33,775 nucleotides of DNA from WJMT01 sp041686095. GTDB lineage: Bacteria; Acidobacteriota; Aminicenantia; Aminicenantales; Aminicenantaceae. How positions within the stretch are numbered: position 1 is the stretch's first letter; each line of letters opens with the position of its first letter. The DNA is taken from the NCBI GenBank assembly GCA_041686095.1, contig JAWLEN010000018.1:1-33775 (forward strand), given 5' to 3'. The notes beneath the pieces were generated by a model, which saw only the letters and a list, made by a program, of their open reading frames with translations, did no database searches and was not told the DNA's origin. Shown here one piece after another: positions 23,352 through 30,409 of the stretch. The position numbers were made by a program, and so were the translations under genes.

Positions 23352-24569
23352 TTATTCCTTTTCTTCAGCTTTAACCAGCATATCATCCTTGAGCTGCCGT
23401 AAAGCACTGTAAGGACCCACAGCTATGATATCCCCTTCCTCTAATCCAGATACGATTTCGATTTTGAGTTCCCCCATGATTCCTTTCTCCACAGGACAAA
23501 ATTTTGCCCTGTCATCTTTGACCACAAAGACTCCTTCTTCTTGAGCCTTCTCAGTGCCATCTGTCTGTTCATCGGTTTCTTTAAGCACTAGGGCTGATAT
23601 GGGAACAGTGAGAACATTTGATTTTTCCGCAATGATAATGTCTGCTGTGGCTGAAAGCCCAGGTTTTAAGTTTTTGGGAGGATCTTCTAGGGTGATAACC
23701 ACTTTGAAGTCTTTTGATTCTTCAGTACCAGAGAGAGCCTGGATGGCAGAACTGCCTATTTCTGTGACCTTTCCTTTAATGATTTGATCTGGAAAGGCAT
23801 CCACCCGGACCTCAGAGGCTTGCCCAAGTTCAACTCCGATAATATCTGTTTCATCGACTTCCACATCCACCTCCATGACGGAAAGGTCAGCAATGGTCAT
23901 AAGGACTGTTCCCGGATTATTCATGGTTCCCACTAAGGCAATTTCTCCTTCTTCCACATTAAGACTCGTGATGATTCCATCTATGGGGGAGTTGTACACG
24001 GTTTTTTCCAGACTGTCTAGTGTGCTTCTCAGAGAGGCTTGAGCTTGTTTTATCTGGAATTCAATGGATTCATAGCTGGCTTTTGATATATTGTACTGCG
24101 CTTCAGCAGATTCAAATTCTTCTTCGGAAATCAATTGTTTTTCAAACAAGCTTTTTTTTCTGAGATATGCTTTTTTGTCATTTTCAAGCTTGGCGTTAGC
24201 TTTGATTTTTTCAGATTGCAATGAACGGATATAGGCTCTGTCTCTATCAGCGCTTGCTTCGTACTGAGTTGACTCAAGTTTAAGAAGAAAGTCATCCTTT
24301 TTGACCTTCTGACCTTCTTCGACCCCTATTTTTATGATTCTTCCAGCTATATGAGCGCTGATGTTCACACTTTTTTTGGGTTTAACCTCTCCAGAGGAAG
24401 ATATTTTAGAAGTGAGGTCATCTTTTTTGACTTTTTCTACAGTAACTGTGATGCTTTTTTCACGTTGAGCTTGAAGATTGATGAAAATGATAACAGCAAT
24501 CAATAAGACGACAGCACTGATAATGACAACTTTTTTTTTGCTCTTTTTGGCTTTTTTTTGTTCATTCAT
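23352..24569 (-). CDS. Membrane-fusion / periplasmic adaptor subunit (HlyD/MacA type)
   Basis: Of 405 residues from the chosen start. A lysine-rich cytoplasmic tail and one membrane helix (about 13-32) precede the first beta-barrel/lipoyl strand (VKPKKSVNISAHIAGRIIKIGVEEGQKVKKDDFLLKLE), an alpha-hairpin of heptads (about 85-165), the second lipoyl half (YNSPIDGIITSLNVEEGEIA) and the barrel/proximal domains with LKPGLSATADIII. This is the MacA/HlyD_D23 architecture. I use the ATG at 24567-24569, because the longer frame begins at a TTG that is part of the -35 box. First gene of a long operon with the ABC ATPase and YIP1 gene. Confidence 0.92.
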   Translation of the reverse strand: MNEQKKAKKSKKKVVIISAVVLLIAVIIFINLQAQREKSITVTVEKVKKDDLTSKISSSGEVKPKKSVNISAHIAGRIIKIGVEEGQKVKKDDFLLKLESTQYEASADRDRAYIRSLQSEKIKANAKLENDKKAYLRKKSLFEKQLISEEEFESAEAQYNISKASYESIEFQIKQAQASLRSTLDSLEKTVYNSPIDGIITSLNVEEGEIALVGTMNNPGTVLMTIADLSVMEVDVEVDETDIIGVELGQASEVRVDAFPDQIIKGKVTEIGSSAIQALSGTEESKDFKVVITLEDPPKNLKPGLSATADIIIAEKSNVLTVPISALVLKETDEQTDGTEKAQEEGVFVVKDDRAKFCPVEKGIMGELKIEIVSGLEEGDIIAVGPYSALRQLKDDMLVKAEEKE

Positions 24570-24591
24570 TGGTTCTCTCTTTAGATGTTTT

Positions 24592-24620
24592 ATCATAATA
24601 TAGTACGTATGTTTTGGCAA
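24592..24620 (-). promoter_or_regulatory. Promoter of the hlyD-ABC-YIP1 operon
   Basis: On the minus strand TTGCCA (24615-24620), 17-nt spacer, TATGAT (24592-24597), each 5 of 6 to consensus. Predicted start is about 24585, 16 nt before the ATG. The MITE-like copy B begins 18 bp upstream of the -35. Confidence 0.65.
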
Positions 24621-24626
24621 AGAGTT

Positions 24627-24637
24627 TATGAGGACAG
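24627..24637 (+). repeat. Left 11-bp direct repeat flanking element copy B
   Basis: TATGAGGACAG, repeated exactly at 24869-24879. Expected signature of a target-site duplication, and of the same length as that around copy A though of different sequence. Confidence 0.7.
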
Positions 24638-24868
24638 GAAGCCTTTCTAAAACCGTGATGCAAGTGATGTATGATGTTTATTAAGGGGAGAGGGCAAGGG
24701 ATGAGGAATCCCCTGTGAGGGCTGAGCGGGCATGGTTCCTCTTTAGAGGAGAGCGAAGCCCGAACCGGGAGAGAGATTCATCGCTGGTGAATCGAGCGGG
24801 TGACGAATCCCTTGCCCTTCCCCTTATATGTCAAATATACTCTATCACGGTTTTAGGAATGCTTCTTC
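24638..24868 (-). mobile_element. MITE-like non-autonomous element, copy B (231 bp)
   Basis: Inverted copy of the element at 3831-4058. Its ends are GAAGCCTTTCTAAAACCGTG (24638-24657) and CACGGTTTTAGGAATGCTTC (24846-24865), imperfect inverted repeats that share the AAAACCGTG core with copy A. The 173-bp core (24664-24836) is 98.8% identical to copy A, while the outer 25-30 bp on each side have diverged more. No transposase inside. It sits in the divergent gap between the hlyD operon and the inositol-phosphatase gene, outside both promoters. Confidence 0.82.
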
Positions 24869-24879
24869 TATGAGGACAG
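24869..24879 (+). repeat. Right 11-bp direct repeat flanking element copy B
   Basis: Second exact copy of TATGAGGACAG, directly after the element. Confidence 0.7.
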
Positions 24880-24893
24880 AATGAAAACAAATA

Positions 24894-24922
24894 TTGCTCT
24901 CACTATCTATTGTTGGTAATAT
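24894..24922 (+). promoter_or_regulatory. Possible promoter of the inositol-monophosphatase gene
   Basis: TTGCTC (24894-24899), 17-nt spacer, TAATAT (24917-24922) with an upstream TGG that fits an extended -10. The ATG at 24935 would be at about +7; an alternative -10 TATATT (24920-24925) would put it at +4. No ribosome binding site is present, so this too looks nearly leaderless. Confidence 0.45.
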
Positions 24923-24934
24923 ATTTAGTCCCAA

Positions 24935-25720
24935 ATGAATTCAGATAAATATTTACAAACAGCCAAAGACGCAGCAAAAAAAGCAGGATTTATGCTTATA
25001 CAGAATATCACTTCAGAAAGAGAAATATCATTTAAAGGTGAAGTCAACTTAGTGACTAATTTTGACAAGCGATCTCAGGACATCATTCATCATTCCATAT
25101 TAAGGGCTTTTCCTGAACACAACATAATCTCAGAAGAAGGCCTTAGGGAGGAAAAAGATTCTGAATTTAAATGGATTATAGACCCTATAGATGGAACCAC
25201 CAATTATGCCCATAAATTTCCCGTGTTTTGCATTTCAATAGCAGTTACCCAAAAAGACGAACCTATAGTGGGTGTTGTTTTCGATCCTGCTCGGAATGAG
25301 CTGTTCACAGCTATAAAGGGAAGAGGAGCTCTTCTGAATAACCAGAGCATACAAGTATCTTCTGTTAAAGAACTTAATAAAAGCCTTCTGGCCACTGGTT
25401 TTCCCTATGACATAAGAGAGAGCGAACAAAACAACCTGGATCATTTTTCAAATTTTGCCCTAAGGTCTCAAGCCATCCGCCGCTGCGGTTCAGCAGCTCT
25501 TGACCTCTGCTACGTGGCTTGTGGTCGAGTGGATGGGTTTTGGGAGTTGAAGCTCTCTCCTTGGGATACAGCAGCTGGTGCTTTGATAGTGAAAGAGGCG
25601 GGAGGGTGTGTTACTGATTTCCATAACAAAAAGTTTAATCCAGGCAAAAAACAGGTACTGGCAACTAATGGAAAGATTCATGAACAGATGATCGACATCT
25701 TAAAAATGGGAAAAATATGA
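24935..25720 (+). CDS. suhB: Inositol-1-monophosphatase family protein (SuhB-like)
   Basis: Mg2+-dependent phosphatase of 261 residues acting on inositol phosphate or related sugar phosphates. Metal ligands are all present: Glu68 in SEEG, Asp83 and Asp86 in IIDPIDGTTNYAHKFP, and Asp211 in SPWDTAAGALIVKEAGG. The family spans inositol phosphatase, fructose-1,6-bisphosphatase and PAP phosphatase activities, so the substrate is open. The start is supported by the typical N-terminus (DKYLQTAKDAAKKAG). The stop overlaps the next ATG (ATGA). Confidence 0.92.
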   Translation: MNSDKYLQTAKDAAKKAGFMLIQNITSEREISFKGEVNLVTNFDKRSQDIIHHSILRAFPEHNIISEEGLREEKDSEFKWIIDPIDGTTNYAHKFPVFCISIAVTQKDEPIVGVVFDPARNELFTAIKGRGALLNNQSIQVSSVKELNKSLLATGFPYDIRESEQNNLDHFSNFALRSQAIRRCGSAALDLCYVACGRVDGFWELKLSPWDTAAGALIVKEAGGCVTDFHNKKFNPGKKQVLATNGKIHEQMIDILKMGKI

Positions 25721-26247
25721 CTGAAAACAGGATATGTTTTTTGATTTTTGTGGCTTTTTTTGTTTATGGGATCACTTTCCTCTGTGTCCATTCAGTCCGA
25801 GGTCAGGATATAAAACGCCCAAGATTGGAAAAAACCAAAGTCTACAGCACAGAAATACCAGCAAACCAGCATTGGATAAGCACTGGCTTTGATGTTGAAA
25901 AAGGAGAAACCATTTATTTCAGTGCTGAAGGCACCATCTCTCTTCAAAAAGGAAATCCAAAAGCATATTGTGATCCAAATGGATATAACTTAAAGACCAT
26001 GCAGCAGCCCATTACAGACAAGAATCTGGGTGCTCTTATTGGAAGAGTGGTGCTGCTTATTTCCATAGAAGAGGATGAAGAAACAGGAGAAAGAATAAGA
26101 AACGAAATCATAAAGGAATTTTATATTGGGGAGAGCAGTGAAGTTGTCATGCCCATTCAAGGAGAGCTTCAACTCGGAATCAATGAGCTGGTGGTGGAAG
26201 ATAATGAGGGGAGTTTTCAAGTCTTTATGCGGTTGATAGAGGAATGA
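25717..26247 (+). CDS. Secreted protein with a LecA (PA-I galactose lectin)-like domain
   Basis: Of 176 residues. A signal peptide (hydrophobic 6-24, likely cut near residue 29) is followed by one beta-sandwich domain. The landmarks match the LecA-like pattern: WISTGFDVEKGETIYFSAEG near 47-66, YCDPNGYN near 83-90, LGALIGRVVL near 103-112, FYIGESSEVVMPIQGELQLGINE near 134-157 and DNEGSFQVFM near 161-170. In PA-I this fold binds galactose through Ca2+; here the calcium-binding residues cannot be checked. It is translationally coupled to the phosphatase gene by ATGA. Its 3' end is 2 bp from the convergent accC stop. Confidence 0.72.
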   Translation: MTENRICFLIFVAFFVYGITFLCVHSVRGQDIKRPRLEKTKVYSTEIPANQHWISTGFDVEKGETIYFSAEGTISLQKGNPKAYCDPNGYNLKTMQQPITDKNLGALIGRVVLLISIEEDEETGERIRNEIIKEFYIGESSEVVMPIQGELQLGINELVVEDNEGSFQVFMRLIEE

Positions 26248-26249
26248 TT

Positions 26250-27599
26250 TTAAAGGTTGGCTTTTGTAGAGATAAGTTTTTCAAGAAATTGGGTGTTGTA
26301 TTTCCCTTTTAGGAAATCCGAATTTGATAGAATATTCAAATGCAGAGGAATGTTTGTCTTTACTCCAACGATGGTAGTCATTTCTAAAGCGATCTGTATT
26401 TTTTTTATAGCTTCTTTTCGAGTAGGGGCATAAGATATAATTTTAGCTATTAAGGAATCATAGTCGGGAGGAATGTTCCATCCTTGATAAGCCGCAGAGT
26501 CTACACGGATTCCTTCTCCTCCTGGAAAAACAAGAAAATCAATTTTTCCTGGAGAAGGGGCAAATGAATGAGGGTCTTCAGCATTGATTCGGCATTCAAT
26601 GCTGTGTCCTTTAAGTCTTAAATCATGGCTCAAACTAAGATCTTCTCCAGCTGCGATTTTAATCTGTTCTTTTATCAGATCGATTCCATAGACCATTTCA
26701 GTTACGGGGTGTTCTACCTGAACTCTGGTGTTTGCTTCCATAAAATAAAAATTTTTCTTGCTGTCAACGAGAAACTCAAAAGTACCTAGACTGTGGTAGT
26801 CAATGTGTTCTGTGGCTGTTTCCACAGCTTTTATGATTTTTTTACGTGTTTTTTCATCAATAAAAGTAGAAGGAGTTTCTTCTAAAACTTTCTGATGCTT
26901 TCTCTGCACTGAACACTCTCTTTCCCCAAAAGCCATGACTTGACCTCTGAAATCTCTGATCACCTGTATTTCAATATGTCTTGCATTTTCAATGTATTTT
27001 TCTATATACAGATTGGGATTACCAAAAGCAGAGTTTGATTCATTCTGAGCAATGGTGAACTGAGATTCTAGATTGGAAAAGGAACGGACGATCCGCATTC
27101 CTTTCCCGCCCCCCCCTGCAGCGGCTTTAAGTATAATGGGATACCCAACTTTTTTAGCTGTATTCTCAGCTTCGTTTAAATCCTTGATTATCCCTTCCGA
27201 TCCGGGGAGAATGGGAAGCTTTGCTTTTTTCATCTCTTGACGGGCTCTGTTTTTATCCCCCAGAACTCTCATTAATGAAGCAGATGGCCCTAAAAAAACC
27301 AGTCCTTCCTGTTTGCATATCTCAGGAAAACGGGGGTTTTCAGCCAAAAATCCATAACCTGGGTGAACCGCTTCAGCTTTTGTGATCAGTGCAGCGCTTA
27401 TTATGTTAGGGATGTTCAGATAGCTGTCACTTGCTTTAGCTGGGCCTATGCATACTTTTTCGTCTGCAAGAATGGTGTGAAGAGAGTCTTTATCTGCCTC
27501 TGAAAACACGGCGACTGTTTTGACTCCTAATTCTTTAGCGGCTCGTATTATTCGGAGAGCGATTTCTCCCCTGTTGGCTATCAATAGTTTTGAAAACAT
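26250..27599 (-). CDS. accC: Biotin carboxylase (AccC)
   Basis: ATP-dependent carboxylation of the biotin on AccB with bicarbonate, first half of the acetyl-CoA carboxylase reaction. It has 449 residues, the usual size. N-terminal LIANRGEIALRIIRAAKELG, YLNIPNIISAA and VHPGYGFLAENP; ATP-grasp glycine loop AAAGGGGKGMRIV near 160-172; catalytic EANTRVQVEHPVTE near 283-296; C-terminal RINAEDP and the GGEGIRVD segment. Its ATG directly abuts the accB stop (TAAATG), so the pair is coupled. No carboxyltransferase genes are in this window. Confidence 0.96.
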   Translation of the reverse strand: MFSKLLIANRGEIALRIIRAAKELGVKTVAVFSEADKDSLHTILADEKVCIGPAKASDSYLNIPNIISAALITKAEAVHPGYGFLAENPRFPEICKQEGLVFLGPSASLMRVLGDKNRARQEMKKAKLPILPGSEGIIKDLNEAENTAKKVGYPIILKAAAGGGGKGMRIVRSFSNLESQFTIAQNESNSAFGNPNLYIEKYIENARHIEIQVIRDFRGQVMAFGERECSVQRKHQKVLEETPSTFIDEKTRKKIIKAVETATEHIDYHSLGTFEFLVDSKKNFYFMEANTRVQVEHPVTEMVYGIDLIKEQIKIAAGEDLSLSHDLRLKGHSIECRINAEDPHSFAPSPGKIDFLVFPGGEGIRVDSAAYQGWNIPPDYDSLIAKIISYAPTRKEAIKKIQIALEMTTIVGVKTNIPLHLNILSNSDFLKGKYNTQFLEKLISTKANL

Positions 27600-28064
27600 T
27601 TATTCAGTTTTTATTGAAAAGAGTTTTTGTCCATACTCTACAGGGCTGCCGTTTTTGACCAATATATCATTGACTTTACCTTCAATATCAGATTCGATTT
27701 CATTCATTAATTTCATGGCTTCTATGATACATAAGGTTTGGTTTTTCTTAACCTCTTCCCCAATCTCAATAAATGGGGGAGAGGAGGGATCAGGGGCTCT
27801 ATAAAATGTTCCCACCATGGGAGATGTGATGAAGTGGAGGTTATTTTGTTCGGGTTTTTCCCGGGGCAATTCTTTTTTTTCTGTGCTTTTTTCTGGCTGG
27901 TCAGACTTAGGGGTAACAGCTAATTCTTTGACCTTAGGCTTGCTTTGTTCCCTACTGATCTTTATTTTAAAATCTTCCAATTCGAGTTCAAAATCAACGA
28001 GGTTCCTTTTTTCAAGCAGATCAATTAGCTTTGATATTTCTTTATAGTCAATTTTTGATTTCAT
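27600..28064 (-). CDS. accB: Biotin carboxyl carrier protein (AccB)
   Basis: Of 154 residues. The N-terminal domain (1-40) and a charged, Pro/Lys-rich linker (41-75) precede the biotinyl domain, which has SPMVGTFYRAPDPSSPPF and the biotin attachment motif EAMKLMNEI with Lys118. AAGGAGA precedes the ATG (28062-28064) by 6-7 nt. Diverges from ffh; forms the accBC operon. Confidence 0.96.
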   Translation of the reverse strand: MKSKIDYKEISKLIDLLEKRNLVDFELELEDFKIKISREQSKPKVKELAVTPKSDQPEKSTEKKELPREKPEQNNLHFITSPMVGTFYRAPDPSSPPFIEIGEEVKKNQTLCIIEAMKLMNEIESDIEGKVNDILVKNGSPVEYGQKLFSIKTE

Positions 28065-28117
28065 GGCATTTCTCCTTAAAAACCGGAACCATTTTTGTTT
28101 CGCAGAAAATTAGTAAT

Positions 28118-28146
28118 AAATTAATCTCTATAAATGCAAATGTCAA
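28118..28146 (-). promoter_or_regulatory. Possible accB promoter
   Basis: On the minus strand a consensus TTGACA (28141-28146), 17-nt spacer, and a poor -10 TAATTT (28118-28123). It leaves a leader of about 45 nt with the AAGGAGA site near its end. Confidence 0.45.
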
Positions 28147-28176
28147 GGGAATGGTGGTGTTTCCCTTTGCATTCGG

Positions 28177-28204
28177 TTTAAACTTTTTTGTGTTGTGTTA
28201 TAAT
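28177..28204 (+). promoter_or_regulatory. ffh promoter
   Basis: TTTAAA (28177-28182), 16-nt spacer, consensus TATAAT (28199-28204). The predicted start is near 28211, giving a leader of about 44 nt that contains the hairpin at 28220-28238 and the GAGAGGAG ribosome binding site. Confidence 0.6.
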
Positions 28205-28219
28205 AAAAAATTATGTGAG

Positions 28220-28238
28220 AACCTGAATTGTTCAGGTT
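28220..28238 (+). promoter_or_regulatory. Hairpin in the ffh leader
   Basis: Perfect 8-bp stem AACCTGAA / TTCAGGTT with a TTG loop, lying between the -10 box and the Shine-Dalgarno of ffh. A terminator is unlikely because a purine run (AAAGAAGAGAGG) follows. It could be an operator or an RNA-stability element. Confidence 0.5.
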
Positions 28239-28254
28239 AAAGAAGAGAGGAGTG

Positions 28255-29589
28255 ATGTTAGAACAAATATCTGAAAGACTTCAGAATGTCATGAAGTTCC
28301 TTCGCGGAGAGGGAAAGATTACTGAGAAGAATATGCAGGAAGCCTTAAAAAGGATGCGGATGGCTTTTCTTGAAGCTGATGTCAACTACAAAGTGGTCAA
28401 AGATTTTGAGTCTCGGGTTAAAGAAAAAACCCTTGATCAAAGTGTGCTGGCCAGCCTGACTCCTGCTCAGCATGTGGTGAAGATAATTAGGGATGAACTG
28501 ACAGTTATGCTGGGGCAGAAAGAGCAAAAAATGGATTACTCAGAGACTCCTCCCTCAATATTTATGGTGGTGGGTCTCCAGGGAACAGGAAAGACCACTA
28601 CATGCGGGAAATTGGCAAAGAGAGAAATGGATGTGAACAATAACAATCCCCTTCTGGTGTCTTTTGATGTTAAGAGACCGGCTGCTCAAGAGCAGTTAAA
28701 GACTATTGCGAAAGACATTGGTTCAGCTCATTATGAATTCTCCAAAAAGCAGATGAGTTCTCCCCGTAAAGCATTAGAGGATGTGATGAGGTATGCTAAG
28801 AAGCATAAACATAATCCTCTTATCGTGGATACAGCAGGAAGGCTGCATATAGATGATGAGCTTATGGAGGAGCTGAAGTTAGTTAAAAAAGACCTTGAGC
28901 CGGATGAGGTTATTTATATTGGAGATTCCATGACCGGTCAGGACGCGGTCAAAAGCGCGGCTGTGTTCGAGGAAAAAATCGGATTGACTTCCATTATTTT
29001 GTCAAAACTGGATGGTGATGCAAGAGGAGGAGCTGCCTTGTCCATTGCTGCGGTCACAGGGAAACCCATAAAGTTTATTGGAGTGGGCGAAAAATTTGAT
29101 AAGCTCGAGGTGTTCCATCCTGACAGAATGGCCTCTCGCATCATTGGAATGGGAGACATGCTGAGTCTTATAGAGAAAGCAGAAAAAGAAACAGATATAA
29201 AACAGGCTCAAGAATTAGCAAAAAGATTGAAGAGAGATGAGTTTTCTCTCCAGGATTTTAAGAAGCAGATTGAACAGGTAAAGAAAATGGGTTCATTATC
29301 TCAGATTTTAAAAGATCTTCCCTCTGGAGGTGTTTTTAAAAACATTAATAAGATCAATATAGATGATAAGAAAGTCCAATATTTCGAAGCGATTATCAAC
29401 TCCATGACTCCCTCGGAGAGAAACAATCCGAAAATAATAAATGGAAGCCGGCGGAGGCGTATTGCAAGGGGAAGCGGGAGACCTGTTTCTGAAGTCAATC
29501 AGCTTCTCAAACAATTTTTTGAGATGAGAAAAATGATGAAAAAGACAGGATTTAAAAAAATGATTTCATCTTTTCCCTTATCTCACTAA
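28255..29589 (+). CDS. ffh: Signal recognition particle protein Ffh
   Basis: GTPase that, with SRP RNA, targets nascent membrane proteins to the Sec machinery. It has 444 residues from the ATG at 28255, which follows GAGAGGAG. An in-frame TTG 27 nt upstream lies in the leader hairpin and is rejected. N domain 1-95; G domain with GLQGTGKTTT at 107-116, SFDVKRPAAQEQL, DTAGRLH and SKLDGDARGGAAL; M domain with GSRRRRIARGSGR, the SRP-RNA-binding motif, and a short Met-containing tail. Followed by rpsP, a common arrangement. Confidence 0.97.
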   Translation: MLEQISERLQNVMKFLRGEGKITEKNMQEALKRMRMAFLEADVNYKVVKDFESRVKEKTLDQSVLASLTPAQHVVKIIRDELTVMLGQKEQKMDYSETPPSIFMVVGLQGTGKTTTCGKLAKREMDVNNNNPLLVSFDVKRPAAQEQLKTIAKDIGSAHYEFSKKQMSSPRKALEDVMRYAKKHKHNPLIVDTAGRLHIDDELMEELKLVKKDLEPDEVIYIGDSMTGQDAVKSAAVFEEKIGLTSIILSKLDGDARGGAALSIAAVTGKPIKFIGVGEKFDKLEVFHPDRMASRIIGMGDMLSLIEKAEKETDIKQAQELAKRLKRDEFSLQDFKKQIEQVKKMGSLSQILKDLPSGGVFKNINKINIDDKKVQYFEAIINSMTPSERNNPKIINGSRRRRIARGSGRPVSEVNQLLKQFFEMRKMMKKTGFKKMISSFPLSH

Positions 29590-29595
29590 AATGAG

Positions 29596-29624
29596 TTGAC
29601 TTATGGTTGAAATTTAGATATCAT
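29596..29624 (+). promoter_or_regulatory. Promoter of the rpsP-khpA-trmD-rplS operon
   Basis: TTGACT (29596-29601), 17-nt spacer, TATCAT (29619-29624), each 5 of 6 to consensus. Starts just after the ffh stop and gives a leader of about 30 nt before the rpsP ATG. Confidence 0.6.
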
Positions 29625-29660
29625 CTGCAAACATATCATTAGATGGAGTAGAGTTTTTAA

Positions 29661-29924
29661 ATGGTTGCTATTAGATTAAGAAGACATGGATCAAAGAAGC
29701 GGCCCTTTTATCGAGTGGTAGTTATTGATTCAAGGAAACCGCGAGAAAGCAAAGCTAAGGAAACAATAGGATATTATGATCCTTTACAAGATCCCCCTGA
29801 AATCAATATCGATTTAGAAAGAGCAAGATATTGGATTAGTAAAGGAGCTCAGGCTTCTAATACAGTACGGTCTCTTTTACATAAAGTTTCTAACTCAGAG
29901 AAACAATCTGACAAACAAGCTTAA
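29661..29924 (+). CDS. rpsP: 30S ribosomal protein S16
   Basis: Of 87 residues. MVAIRLRRHGSKKRPFYRVVVIDSRKPRESKAKETIGYYDP is the full S16 signature. The only Shine-Dalgarno-like sequence is GGAG at 29645-29648, 12 nt before the ATG, which is rather far. Followed after 12 nt by khpA. Confidence 0.97.
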   Translation: MVAIRLRRHGSKKRPFYRVVVIDSRKPRESKAKETIGYYDPLQDPPEINIDLERARYWISKGAQASNTVRSLLHKVSNSEKQSDKQA

Positions 29925-29936
29925 AAGGAGGTTACA

Positions 29937-30170
29937 GTGCAAGAACTAGTTGAAATGATAGCTAAGTCATTGGTTGACAATCCGGACAAGGTGGTGGTCT
30001 CTCAATTAGAAGGAGAACAAACCACAATTCTTGAACTCAAAGTTGCTCCGGAGGATTTAGGCAAAGTTATAGGTAAACAGGGAAGAACGGCTAGAGCTAT
30101 CAGAGTCATACTCGGTGCAGCTGGTATGAAACTGAAGAGAAGATTTAATCTAGAAATCATTGAAAAGTGA
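29937..30170 (+). CDS. khpA: KH-domain RNA-binding protein KhpA
   Basis: Of 77 residues. A single KH domain with the GxxG loop GKVIGKQGRTARAIR near 47-61. It is the small RNA-binding protein often found between rpsP and rimM; in Gram-positives it works with KhpB on small RNAs and cell division. The start is a GTG at 29937-29939, preceded by AAAGGAGG with about 6 nt spacing. Confidence 0.93.
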   Translation: MQELVEMIAKSLVDNPDKVVVSQLEGEQTTILELKVAPEDLGKVIGKQGRTARAIRVILGAAGMKLKRRFNLEIIEK

Positions 30171-30409
30171 AAAATGAGTCGTCCGTTGCCAGAAGGCAGC
30201 CGTAATTTTAGGGAGGAAAGGTAGACTCAAAGCAAAAATTTACTTAAGCAGGAAGAAAGAGCCTTAATCGGATTTCGAACAAGAGACAAGGTTCTAAAAG
30301 GTGCCATCAGCAGAGAGTAGAATAAGGGGAAGCCATCTCTGTATAAAAAGGGAGTGTCTGATTCTATAAATTAAGACAGAAATTCCTCCAAAGGGGCTTT
30401 GAGAAAAGG
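30171..30409 (+). other. 239-bp non-coding gap where rimM normally lies
   Basis: No reading frame of useful length exists in any frame. The purine-rich sequence can form TGAGTC (30175-30180) with GACTCA (30224-30229) enclosing TGCC-AGAA-GGCA (30187-30198), and CAAAG-GGG-CTTTG near 30388-30401 just before trmD. It might be a structured leader, a small RNA or the remains of a lost gene; I see no residues of RimM in it. Confidence 0.5.

Noticed and set aside
24570..24620. N-terminal extension of the HlyD-like adaptor starting at a TTG at 24618-24620.
   Set aside because: That TTG is part of the -35 box of a well-spaced promoter, so the extension lies upstream of the transcript start.
28228..28254. 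TTG start giving a 9-residue longer Ffh.
   Set aside because: It lies in the loop of the leader hairpin and upstream of the Shine-Dalgarno; MLEQISERLQ at 28255 is the normal Ffh N-terminus.
30211..30220. GGGAGGAAAG resembles the start of the conserved RNase P RNA core, and CAGAGAG occurs about 100 nt later.
   Set aside because: The other conserved RNase P blocks and the closing P4 strand are absent and the gap is only 239 bp; most likely chance in purine-rich sequence.
30174..30224. A 16-codon frame after khpA beginning MSRPLPEGS.
   Set aside because: Too short, no ribosome binding site, and the continuation in the same frame is broken by stops; no RimM-like motif.
30265..30290. A TTCGAAA loop on the minus strand that looks like a tRNA T-loop.
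   Set aside because: The flanking stem does not pair and no acceptor, D or anticodon arms are found.
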